In this document: in pieces, positions 1 to 6,030 of the stretch | How positions within the stretch are numbered: the stretch's first letter is position 1 | How the letters are laid out: every line of letters begins with the position of its first letter | Source of the DNA: DASVEE01 sp036399695 | GTDB taxonomy: Bacteria > Acidobacteriota > Thermoanaerobaculia > Gp7-AA8 | Direction: 5' to 3' | Assembly: GCA_036399695.1 (NCBI GenBank) | Contig: DASWMP010000197.1 | Coordinates: forward strand, 1 to 18,109 | Length of the DNA: 18,109 nt | Notes under the pieces: model-generated | What the model was told of the DNA's origin: nothing | The model's database searches: none | Seen by the model: the letters and a program-made list of their open reading frames with translations, nothing else | Made by a program: the position numbers and the translations under genes

Positions 1-36
1 CCGCGGGTGCCCGATATTCGGCGGAATCTGAATGTG

Positions 37-58
37 GGACAGACACTCCTGTCTGTCC
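37..58. repeat. perfect 9-bp inverted repeat (hairpin)
   Basis: GGACAGACA (37-45) and TGTCTGTCC (50-58) are exact reverse complements around a 4-base CTCC loop. No T-run follows on either strand, so it does not look like an intrinsic terminator. It lies upstream of a second palindromic repeat and away from any gene, which fits a dispersed intergenic repeat. Only one copy is seen here. Confidence 0.55.
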
Positions 59-137
59 GCGCCCGCAGGCGCCGGTTCATCGACGGCAGAACCAAGGGAG
101 TAGATCGAGACGCGCCGTTTTGAGACACCCTCCGAAA

Positions 138-185
138 GCCACCGCTCTGCTACACGTGTAAAAGAGCGGTGGCGTTCGCCACCGC
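138..185. repeat. REP-like palindromic repeat, copy 1
   Basis: GCCACCGCTCT (138-148) pairs with AGAGCGGTGGC (163-173) around a loop containing ACACGTGTA. The right arm can instead pair with CGCCACCGC (177-185) through GCGGTGGCG (166-174), so two mutually exclusive hairpins are possible. The same unit recurs in the same orientation at 18075-18109 with one base changed in the loop (GCTACACG against GCGACACG). It lies between the window start and the rhomboid gene. The repetition and palindromy are seen directly; the REP-like label is by analogy. Confidence 0.8.
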
Positions 186-225
186 ACTCCAAGATTGCTC
201 CGCTCGGCTACCATACGCCCGCCCC

Positions 226-783
226 ATGTCCTCGCGCGCCAACACTCTCGTGATCGTCATTGCCCTGATGTGGGTGGTGCACTTTCTCCGCGTCGTTCTG
301 CCCGGGTCCGTCGTGTACGGGATCATTCCGCGAACCGCGGAGGGGCTCGCGGGGATCGTCATGGCGCCGTTCCTCCACATGAATCTGCAGCACCTCTGGT
401 CGAACACGATTCCGCTGGCCATTCTCGGCGCGGTGGTGTTGCTGCGGGGATCGAATCAGTTTCTGTCGATCTTTGCGATGACGGCGCTCTTCTCCGGATT
501 CGGCACCTGGATCTTCGGGTCGCGGGGGATGCACATCGGGGCGAGCGGCGTGGTGTTCGGGCTGGCGGGGTTTCTGATCTTCCGCGGGCTGTTCGAACGG
601 ACGTTTGCGGCGCTGGTGATCGCCATCGTCATCGCCGTTGCGTACTGGCAGATGATCCTCATCGGGCTGGTACCGCAGGAGGGGATCGGCTGGGCGGGGC
701 ACTTCTTCGGGTTCGTCGGCGGCGCGGTGGCCGCGCGGACTCACGCCGGAACGCGCGGGTTGCGGCGGCGCTCGGTCATGTAG
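226..783 (+). CDS. rhomboid family intramembrane serine protease
   Basis: 185-residue polytopic membrane protein that should cleave transmembrane substrates within the inner membrane using a Ser-His dyad. The GASG motif places the catalytic Ser at residue 107, followed by FGLAGFL. The partner His159 is in GWAGHFFGFVGG near the C-terminus. The early HMNLQHLWSN segment (51-60) is the typical rhomboid loop sequence with its conserved His and Asn. Hydrophobic segments cover about 5-25, 60-75, 80-98, 105-122, 126-148 and 155-170, as in the minimal six-helix core. The ATG at 226 is preferred over the upstream in-frame ATG at 169, because the first 19 residues of the longer form are hydrophilic and derive from the flanking repeat. 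No clear Shine-Dalgarno is visible. Its 3' end overlaps the convergent DUF2721 gene by 43 bp. Substrate unknown. Confidence 0.9.
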   Translation: MSSRANTLVIVIALMWVVHFLRVVLPGSVVYGIIPRTAEGLAGIVMAPFLHMNLQHLWSNTIPLAILGAVVLLRGSNQFLSIFAMTALFSGFGTWIFGSRGMHIGASGVVFGLAGFLIFRGLFERTFAALVIAIVIAVAYWQMILIGLVPQEGIGWAGHFFGFVGGAVAARTHAGTRGLRRRSVM

Positions 784-1277
784 TTGCGGGTGATGTAGTC
801 CATCTCGGCGTACGTCGTCTGCAGCGCCAGGCGCGACTCGAAGATGAGGTGCACGCTGGCGGAGAACATCAGGCCGGCGCCGATGAAGCCGAGGGCCAGC
901 GGGATCCAGGCGAAGTGGATGCCGAAGAGCGAGACGATGCCGATCGCGACACTCGTGGCTACGAACGTCGCCAGAGCCACGTAGAGCCGCGTCATCGATT
1001 TCTGCAGGATGCGCGAACGGCGCGTGGAGCGCTCGAGCTGCGCGAAGAGGAGCGCCCGTTTCTCCTCGAGATGTTCCGTCGTCTCGACGTTCTCCTCCAG
1101 CGTCTCGACTTCCTTGGCCATCTCACGCACGCGGTCGACCACGCGCGTCAGACGGTTGGAGGTCGTGAGGATGAGTGAGCCGGAGGCGAGGATCAGCACG
1201 GCAGGCGTGATCATCGCCGACAGGACTTCGAGGACCGACGACATCTCGGTCGCCGATCGTGCAACGTCAGGAAACAT
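741..1277 (-). CDS. DUF2721 family membrane protein
   Basis: 178 residues. The N-terminal part has the family-like stretch with TPAVLILASGSLILTTSNRL (about 24-43), in which a hydrophobic helix leads into an NRLTRVVDR segment. A charged, probably coiled-coil region follows (about 50-95, rich in E, K and R). Two further hydrophobic segments occupy about 98-120 and 124-148, so three membrane spans are likely. The function of DUF2721 proteins is not established. The ATG at 1277 overlaps the end of the prolidase gene by 11 bp, which suggests translational coupling. A second Met (residue 12, MSSVLEVLSAM) is a possible alternative start. The 3' end overlaps the convergent rhomboid gene. It is the last gene of the minus-strand operon beginning at 3532. 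Confidence 0.8.
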   Translation of the reverse strand: MFPDVARSATEMSSVLEVLSAMITPAVLILASGSLILTTSNRLTRVVDRVREMAKEVETLEENVETTEHLEEKRALLFAQLERSTRRSRILQKSMTRLYVALATFVATSVAIGIVSLFGIHFAWIPLALGFIGAGLMFSASVHLIFESRLALQTTYAEMDYITRNYMTERRRNPRVPA

Positions 1278-2595
1278 GGGCGAAGGCGTTGCGGGTCAGG
1301 TTCTCGTGACCGTTGTCCGTCACGGCCACGTCGTCTTCGATGCGGATGCCGCCGAACTTGCGGAACGAATCGACCTTCTCCCAGTTGACGTACTTGGCAT
1401 TGGGCGAATTCTTCAGCTCCGCGAGCAGCGGATCGATGAAGTAGAAGCCCGGCTCGATGGTGAAGACCTGGCTCGAATGCACGACGCGGGTGAGGCGGAG
1501 GAAGGGGTGCCCTTCGGGTTTCGGGATCGTGTTGCCGAAGGCATCCGCCGCGAAGCCGCCGACGTCGTGCACCTGCACGCCGATGAGATGGCCGACGCCG
1601 TGCGGGAGGAACGTGGAGCTGATGCGCTTCTCGAGGATGCCGCCGGCGTCGAGGTCGCGGACGAAGTCGAACTCGACGAGCAGCTCCGCCACCTTGCGAT
1701 GGGCGAACATGTGCACGTCGACGTAGTTCACGTTCGGCGCGATCATGGCGCAGATCTCCTGCTGCGCGCGGTCCATGGCCCCGATCAGGTCGTTGAACTC
1801 GTCCTTGCGCGCCGAGTAGGTGCGGGTGACGTCGGAGGCGTAGCCGTTGAACGTCGCGCCGGCGTCGATGAGGAACGAATGACGGGCGTCGTCATCGAGA
1901 CGCCGGCGGTCGTGATGGTAGTAGTGCAGCACCGCGGCGTTGTGGTTGAGCGCGATGATGTTGCCGTAAGGCAGCTCTTCGTCGGTGTGGCTGGCGGCGC
2001 GGAGATACGCAAGGTGGATCTCGTACTCCGATTCACCGCGCCGGAACGCGTCCTCGGCGGCGAGGTGGCCGCGCGCGGCGCGGACGTTCGCCTGACGCAT
2101 GCACACCAGCTCGTACTCCGTCTTCCAGGCGCGATCGAAGTCGAGCCGGTTGAGGAGGTCCGCAGGGTTGGCCTCGAAGTTCCCCCACGACGCAAACTCC
2201 TCGTTCCATTCACCGATGAACGCCGTGCGGCCGCGGGGCATGTACTGCTTCGCCTCGGCGGGGTCGGTGATCATGTGAATGTCGAAGCGCGAGGTCCAGG
2301 GATCAGTCGGCGTCGCGGCCGACTTGTGCCAGTAATCGACCGGTTGGAAGTAAATGAGCTTCGGCTTCACGCCGGGGCTGTAGACGAGGAAGCAGTGAGG
2401 GTTGTCCGCGATCGGCGCCCACACCTTGAAGTGCGGGTTGATCTTGAACGGGTAGGGCATGTCGTCGAGGAACTGGTAGTGCAGCGCGCCGGAAAAGATC
2501 ACGACGTGGTCGTACTTCAGCTCCGCCATCGCGCGGTCGTGCCGCAGTTTCTGAACGGTGACGTGAGCGGTGTAGAGAGTGAACAGATCGTCCAT
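1267..2595 (-). CDS. pepQ: Xaa-Pro dipeptidase (prolidase), PepQ type
   Basis: 442-residue cytoplasmic metallopeptidase of the M24B 'pita-bread' family. It hydrolyses Xaa-Pro dipeptides and, in the E. coli homolog, some organophosphate esters. It resembles E. coli PepQ (443 residues) along its length, including an FLDD.PYPFK.NP.FK.W motif near residue 42 and the PVDYWH segment. The dinuclear metal ligands are all present: Asp244 (LIDAG), Asp255 (SDVTR), His336 (HGVGH), Glu381 (TIEPG) and Glu420 (RIEDD). The ATG at 2595 (MDDLFTLY) is chosen because it aligns with the PepQ N-terminus; an in-frame TTG at 2619 would add eight residues and overlap the upstream gene. It lies in an operon with the DUF1028 gene upstream (16 bp gap) and DUF2721 downstream (11 bp overlap). 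Confidence 0.93.
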   Translation of the reverse strand: MDDLFTLYTAHVTVQKLRHDRAMAELKYDHVVIFSGALHYQFLDDMPYPFKINPHFKVWAPIADNPHCFLVYSPGVKPKLIYFQPVDYWHKSAATPTDPWTSRFDIHMITDPAEAKQYMPRGRTAFIGEWNEEFASWGNFEANPADLLNRLDFDRAWKTEYELVCMRQANVRAARGHLAAEDAFRRGESEYEIHLAYLRAASHTDEELPYGNIIALNHNAAVLHYYHHDRRRLDDDARHSFLIDAGATFNGYASDVTRTYSARKDEFNDLIGAMDRAQQEICAMIAPNVNYVDVHMFAHRKVAELLVEFDFVRDLDAGGILEKRISSTFLPHGVGHLIGVQVHDVGGFAADAFGNTIPKPEGHPFLRLTRVVHSSQVFTIEPGFYFIDPLLAELKNSPNAKYVNWEKVDSFRKFGGIRIEDDVAVTDNGHENLTRNAFAHVS

Positions 2596-2611
2596 GCGCG
2601 GCGAGGATACC

Positions 2612-3532
2612 TCACTCAATCAGCCGCCGGAATGCAGGGTTGTCACGCAATGCCTGCAGATCGTTGTCCTTCGCCGCCTGGGTCTTCAGTTTGGGGTTGA
2701 TGCGCAGCGCTTTCGCGAGCGCTTCCAGCGCCTCGGCGGTCTTCCCCGAGGCGAGCCGGACGACAGCGACGTCGTACAGCAGCTCGGGATGCTCGGGCGA
2801 AAGCCGCGCCGCCCGCTCGACCGCTTCGAGCGCCTCGGGATACTTCTTCGACGTGAAGGCAGTCCACGCCTCGTTCCAGGCGTAATTCGTCTCCGCGAGC
2901 GTCAGGAGCCGTCCGAGCTCGCCGAACGGATCGGCGTGATCGTCCACGCGAATGTCGATGGCGCGGTCGCTGCCGCCGTTGAAGCCGGCCCCTTCCTTCA
3001 CCACGACGAGCGCCGCCGATTGTTTGCCGCGGGAGTCGCCGCCCGCCGCGTCACCGGCGGAGAGGGCGGCGAACATCCGCTGGGCGAGGGAGCCTTTCGT
3101 TTCGAGGAATGCCTTCTCCATCGCCACGACCACCGGCTCGCCCGTGAGGATGTTCCCCTGCACCGCGTAGTTCGGACCGCTGCGCCCGCCCGCCCAGGCG
3201 TTGCAGGCAGGCCCGGTGTAGGTGACGGACGAGCCGTCGCGGGCGACGATGCCGGCCTGCCGCGAGTCGGCATTCGCATCGCCTCGGAGCAGCACCTTGA
3301 GCGTCTCCTCGGCCGTGGCCCCGCGTGCCATCAGCTCCAGCCCGCGCGGCCCGTACGTGACGTTCGCGTTCGCCTGCGTGGCCACGGCGCCCGCTTTCGC
3401 GTCGAGGTGAGGCACGACTGACCCGACGGAAAAGAACCGCGACGCCACGGCGACACCCAGCTCGCCGGTCCGCGGATCACGAGCAACGATGGAGAAGGTG
3501 GCAATCGTGAGAGCAACAAGAGTGCGATGCAT
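2612..3532 (-). CDS. DUF1028 Ntn-hydrolase-like protein with C-terminal TPR region
   Basis: 306 residues in two parts. Residues about 12-210 match DUF1028: TFSIVARDP.TGELGVAVASR at the start, then GAVATQANANVTYGP. DUF1028 proteins are placed in the N-terminal nucleophile hydrolase fold group, but their substrate is unknown. Residues about 215-290 are helical and TPR-like (YPEALEAVERAARLSPEHPELLYDVAVVRL, then a second AEALEALAKALRINP unit). The first 11 residues (MHRTLVALTIA) form a short hydrophobic leader, and cleavage after Ala11 would expose Thr12, a plausible Ntn nucleophile; this is inference. It is the first gene of the operon running to pepQ and DUF2721, where a role in peptide turnover would fit. 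Its start faces the divergent DUF433 gene, 47 bp away. Confidence 0.85.
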   Translation of the reverse strand: MHRTLVALTIATFSIVARDPRTGELGVAVASRFFSVGSVVPHLDAKAGAVATQANANVTYGPRGLELMARGATAEETLKVLLRGDANADSRQAGIVARDGSSVTYTGPACNAWAGGRSGPNYAVQGNILTGEPVVVAMEKAFLETKGSLAQRMFAALSAGDAAGGDSRGKQSAALVVVKEGAGFNGGSDRAIDIRVDDHADPFGELGRLLTLAETNYAWNEAWTAFTSKKYPEALEAVERAARLSPEHPELLYDVAVVRLASGKTAEALEALAKALRINPKLKTQAAKDNDLQALRDNPAFRRLIE

Positions 3533-3539
3533 GGGTGCA

Positions 3540-3570
3540 TTGTAGGTGGGGCAGGAAACGGTCGTACAAT
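3540..3570 (+). promoter_or_regulatory. candidate sigma-70 promoter for the DUF433/DUF5615 module
   Basis: TACAAT at 3565-3570 matches five of six bases of the -10 consensus and lies 9 bases before the ATG at 3580, implying an almost leaderless transcript. The only -35-like hexamer, TTGTAG at 3540-3545, is weak and sits at a long 19-bp spacing. Confidence 0.3.
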
Positions 3571-3579
3571 CTCCGAGTC

Positions 3580-3810
3580 ATGAGAGCTCTGACTCGCATC
3601 ACGGTTGATCCGTTGAGGATGGGAGGGCGACCGTGCATCCGAGACCTCCGTGTCACGGTGGGAACGGTGGTTGGTCTGGTCTCGGCGGGGCACGCCCGCG
3701 AGGAAATTCTGCGGCTTTACCCGTATCTCGAAGATGCAGACATTACCGAGGCACTGGCGTACGCGGCGTGGCGAGCGGATGAATTCGAAGTGCCTCTTTC
3801 GTCGAAGTGA
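3580..3810 (+). CDS. DUF433 protein, probable antitoxin
   Basis: 76 residues with the DUF433 pattern: ITVDPLRMGGRPCIRDLRVTVGTVV, then a helical EEILRLYPYLEDADITEALAYAAWRADE segment. DUF433 proteins are small helix-turn-helix proteins, often the antitoxin partner of PIN-like toxins, and would bind both toxin and operator DNA. The ATG at 3580 begins the domain directly; an upstream ATG at 3535 would add 15 atypical residues and run into the divergent gene's start region. The downstream toxin-like gene begins at a GTG that overlaps this stop codon (GTGA), so the two are translationally coupled. Confidence 0.82.
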   Translation: MRALTRITVDPLRMGGRPCIRDLRVTVGTVVGLVSAGHAREEILRLYPYLEDADITEALAYAAWRADEFEVPLSSK

Positions 3811-4187
3811 AGATACTGATCGACATGAACCTGACCCCGGCGTGGGTCGGTTTCTTTGCCACGCGAAAGATCGAAAGCGTGCATTGGTCAGACCTCGGCG
3901 ATCCGAAAGCCCTGGACCCGGACATCATGTTGTTTGCGCAGGAACACGGGTTCGTCGTCTTCACTCACGATCTTGATTTCGGCAACATTCTTGCCGTTAC
4001 AAACGCGCGCGGCCCGAGCGTGATTCAGGCGAGAGTCGAAGATCCAGTACCTGCAGCGATTGGCGAAGCTGTTGTGTCGGCAATCATCGATAACGCCATG
4101 TATCTCGAGCGTGGCGCGTTAATGACCCTGGATCCGGAAAGACTGAGAGTCCGCATATTGCCGATCGTCCCCGGTCTTCGCACGTAA
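3807..4187 (+). CDS. DUF5615 PIN-like protein, probable toxin
   Basis: 126 residues with the DUF5615/Mut7-C-like PIN fold pattern. KILIDMNLTPAWVGFF (2-17) carries the first acidic residue, Asp6. VHWSDLGDPKALDPDIMLFAQEHGFVVFTHDLDF (25-58) carries the second acidic cluster, including the THDLDF motif with two Asp. In PIN nucleases these acidic residues bind metal and cleave RNA. It starts with GTG overlapping the stop of the DUF433 antitoxin gene. The stop at 4187 is only two bases from the convergent sigma-factor stop. Activity is inferred from family context; the catalytic residues look intact. Confidence 0.8.
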   Translation: MKILIDMNLTPAWVGFFATRKIESVHWSDLGDPKALDPDIMLFAQEHGFVVFTHDLDFGNILAVTNARGPSVIQARVEDPVPAAIGEAVVSAIIDNAMYLERGALMTLDPERLRVRILPIVPGLRT

Positions 4188-4189
4188 TA

Positions 4190-5434
4190 TCAGCCGCACT
4201 CCGCCAGCTTCCGCAGCAGGAACCGCTTTTCCGTGAGCGTGGACGGCAGCTCGAGCGCCCGCGCAAAGTGCCGCGCGGCTTCAGCGGGGTTCCCGGCGCG
4301 CAGCCACAGCTCCCCGAGCGTCGTGGAAAGTGGCAGGTAGTCACGCAGCGAAGGCGCGATCGCCTCGATCTCAGCGATCCCGGCGGCCGGCCCGCGTGCC
4401 ATGGCGATGGCGATGGCGCGGTTCAGTAGAACGACGGGCGTTGGCTTGAGCATCGCGAGCTCGTCGTAGTGCTCGATGATGACCGGCCAGTCCGTCTCCT
4501 CGAACGATCGGGCCATGACGTGACAGGCGGCGATCTCCGCCTCCACGTGATACGCGGTCACGACATCGCCGTACGCCGAGGCATCGAGCGCGCGCATGCC
4601 CTGGGCGACGAGCGTCCAGTCCCACAGCGAGCGGTCCTGCGCCGCGAGCGTGGCCAGCTCGCCGGCGGCGTCGACGCGTGCGGGCAACCGCGCCGACTGC
4701 AGCAGCATCAGCGCGAGCAGCGCCTGTGCGGCGGGCGACGTGGCCACCGGATGCTCGACGAGCTGGCGCGTCAGGCGGATCGCTTCGGCGCAGACGTCGA
4801 GACGCACGAGCGCATCGCCGGCATGCGCGCTGTAGCCCTCGTTGAACAGCAGGTAGAGCACCTCGAGCAGCGACTCCAGGCGGGGCGCCAGCTCGTGACG
4901 GGGAGGGAAATCGATCGGGAGCTGCTCGTCGCGAATGAGCCGCTTCGCGCGGACGAGCCGTTGCGCGATCGTCTCCCGTTTCGTCAGGAACGCTCGGGCG
5001 ATCTCGTCGACGCCGAAGCCGCCGACGGTCTTGAGCGTCAGCGCGATCCGGCTGTCGCGCGGGATGGCGGGGTGACAGCAGAGGAGCATCATCCGGAGCT
5101 GGTCGTCGCGCAGCTCGTGCGCGAAGGCGGGGGCGTCGTCCGGTGCGCGCGTGGTGAAGAGGCGGACGAGCTCCGGCTCCTTCTCCCGCAGGTTCGACTC
5201 GCGGCGAAGCTGGTCGAGGGCCTTGTTCTTCGCGACGCGGAACAGCCAGGCGGTCGGGTTGTCCGGCACGCCGTTGAAGCTCCAGTGCTGCAAGGCCGAA
5301 ATCAACGCATCCTGCACCACCTCCTCGGCCAGCGAGAGATTCGCCGGCCCGAGGATGCGGGTGAGCGTGGCGACCATCTGCCCGGCGTGATGCCGGAACA
5401 GATGGTCGATGACGCCGGGCAGATCGCTGCTCAC
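4190..5434 (-). CDS. ECF42-type RNA polymerase sigma factor with C-terminal TPR-like extension
   Basis: 414 residues, about twice the length of a minimal ECF sigma factor. Region 2 is at about 7-80 (LAEEVVQDALISALQHW, then PTAWLFRVAKNKALDQLRRE). Region 4 is at about 113-175 (RIALTLKTVGGFGVDEIARAFLTKRETIAQRLVRAKRLIRD). The remaining about 240 residues are helical (LYLLFNEGYSAHAGDALVRLDVC..., AAGIAEIEAIAPSL..., AEAARHFARALEL), matching the DUF6596/TPR-like extension of group ECF42. No anti-sigma factor lies nearby. ECF42 members are instead linked to DGPF/YCII proteins, exactly as here. The GTG start overlaps the YCII stop (GTGA). A matching ECF42 promoter upstream of the pair suggests autoregulation. 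Confidence 0.92.
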   Translation of the reverse strand: MSSDLPGVIDHLFRHHAGQMVATLTRILGPANLSLAEEVVQDALISALQHWSFNGVPDNPTAWLFRVAKNKALDQLRRESNLREKEPELVRLFTTRAPDDAPAFAHELRDDQLRMMLLCCHPAIPRDSRIALTLKTVGGFGVDEIARAFLTKRETIAQRLVRAKRLIRDEQLPIDFPPRHELAPRLESLLEVLYLLFNEGYSAHAGDALVRLDVCAEAIRLTRQLVEHPVATSPAAQALLALMLLQSARLPARVDAAGELATLAAQDRSLWDWTLVAQGMRALDASAYGDVVTAYHVEAEIAACHVMARSFEETDWPVIIEHYDELAMLKPTPVVLLNRAIAIAMARGPAAGIAEIEAIAPSLRDYLPLSTTLGELWLRAGNPAEAARHFARALELPSTLTEKRFLLRKLAECG

Positions 5435-5760
5435 CGCTCGATTTCGCGGATCTCGATCGAGCCGAAATCGAGGTGCGGGCAGTCGTCGCTGATGCGGATC
5501 GCCTCCTCGTAGCTGCCCGCCTCGATGACGAAGAACCCGCCGATGACTTCCTTGCTCTCGACGTACGGCCCGTCGGTCACGGAGACGCCGTGGTCCTTGC
5601 GGGTCACGACGCGTCCTTCGCCGTCCGTGAGTTTCTGGCCGGTGGCGTTCACCTTCACGCGCCAGGCGGAGTAGCGCCCGAGGATCTCCTGCATCTCTTC
5701 GGGGGTGATGTCGTCGGGAAAGGCTCCGCTGTCACGGAGCATCAAAATGTACTTAGGCAT
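5431..5760 (-). CDS. YCII-related (DGPF) protein
   Basis: 109 residues with the YCII-related fold: a KYILMLR start, then VSVTDGPYVESKEVIGGFFVIEAGSYEEAI carrying the family's DGPF signature (here DGPY), and a C-terminal strand ending in GSIEIRE. YCII-like proteins have a ferredoxin-like alpha/beta fold; the DGPF group's biochemical role is unknown. The gene is preceded by a strong GGAGG six bases before the ATG. It overlaps the ECF42 sigma gene by four bases and heads that operon, the conserved arrangement for this sigma group. Confidence 0.9.
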   Translation of the reverse strand: MPKYILMLRDSGAFPDDITPEEMQEILGRYSAWRVKVNATGQKLTDGEGRVVTRKDHGVSVTDGPYVESKEVIGGFFVIEAGSYEEAIRISDDCPHLDFGSIEIREIER

Positions 5761-5785
5761 GTCTGCCTCCTTTCATCACTCTACT

Positions 5786-5812
5786 GACGAATGGGGCGGA
5801 CGGGAATCGACA
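5786..5812 (-). promoter_or_regulatory. candidate ECF42-dependent promoter
   Basis: On the minus strand TGTCGA (5812-5807) is followed after 17 bases by CGTC (5789-5786). The published ECF42 target motif, as I recall it, is TGTCGA at -35 and CG(A/T)C at -10, so both elements match exactly. The site ends 25 bases before the ATG of the YCII gene, with a GGAGG ribosome binding site between. It would make the operon self-activating. Confidence 0.68.
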
Positions 5813-5841
5813 TCGGCGACGCGCGAATCGCTACAAAAGAC

Positions 5842-5879
5842 GAAGCGCGCCGACCGCATTGCGATTATCGGCGCGCTTC
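5842..5879 (-). terminator. candidate intrinsic terminator after the amidoligase-like gene
   Basis: A perfect 12-bp stem joins GAAGCGCGCCGA (5842-5853) and TCGGCGCGCTTC (5868-5879) around a 14-base loop. Read on the minus strand it is followed by GTCTTTTG, a short T-rich tail. It lies between the amidoligase-like gene (ending at 6031) and the ECF42 promoter, where it would insulate the sigma operon. The large loop and interrupted T-run lower confidence. Confidence 0.45.
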
Positions 5880-5936
5880 AGGTTTCGCCAGCGTCGCTTG
5901 ATTGAATTGCCAATCGAGTGCCAACGTGGACGGGAG

Positions 5937-6027
5937 GATTGAGAATTGAGGATTGAGGATTGAGAATTGAGGATGGGGACACGCCCTCTCCCCGGCGTCC
6001 TCAATCCTCAATTCTCAATCCTCAATC
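5937..6027. repeat. inverted heptamer arrays (GATTGAG/AATTGAG)
   Basis: Five contiguous 7-mers (GATTGAG or AATTGAG) fill 5937-5971. Four 7-mers in the opposite sense (CTCAATC/CTCAATT) fill 6000-6027. The arms can form a stem of roughly 24 bp around a 28-base GC-rich centre. The array stops four bases before the stop codon of the downstream-reading minus-strand gene at 6031. It shares the strict 7-base period, but not the word, with arrays at 7464, 12260, 13770 and 14194. Confidence 0.9.
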
Positions 6028-6030
6028 CCG

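Noticed and set aside
1..123. Open frame running in from the window edge and stopping at 121-123
   Set aside because: The short Arg-rich translation overlaps the hairpin repeat at 37-58 and has no recognisable motif, so a gene tail cannot be supported.
1009..2700. Long plus-strand open frame of 563 codons
   Set aside because: It is antisense to the prolidase and DUF2721 genes, is rich in R, V, E and D with no recognisable motif, and reflects GC-rich codon bias. The minus-strand genes have clear family motifs.
5937..6027. CRISPR-like array
   Set aside because: Units are 7 bases and contiguous with no spacers, and no cas genes are present.
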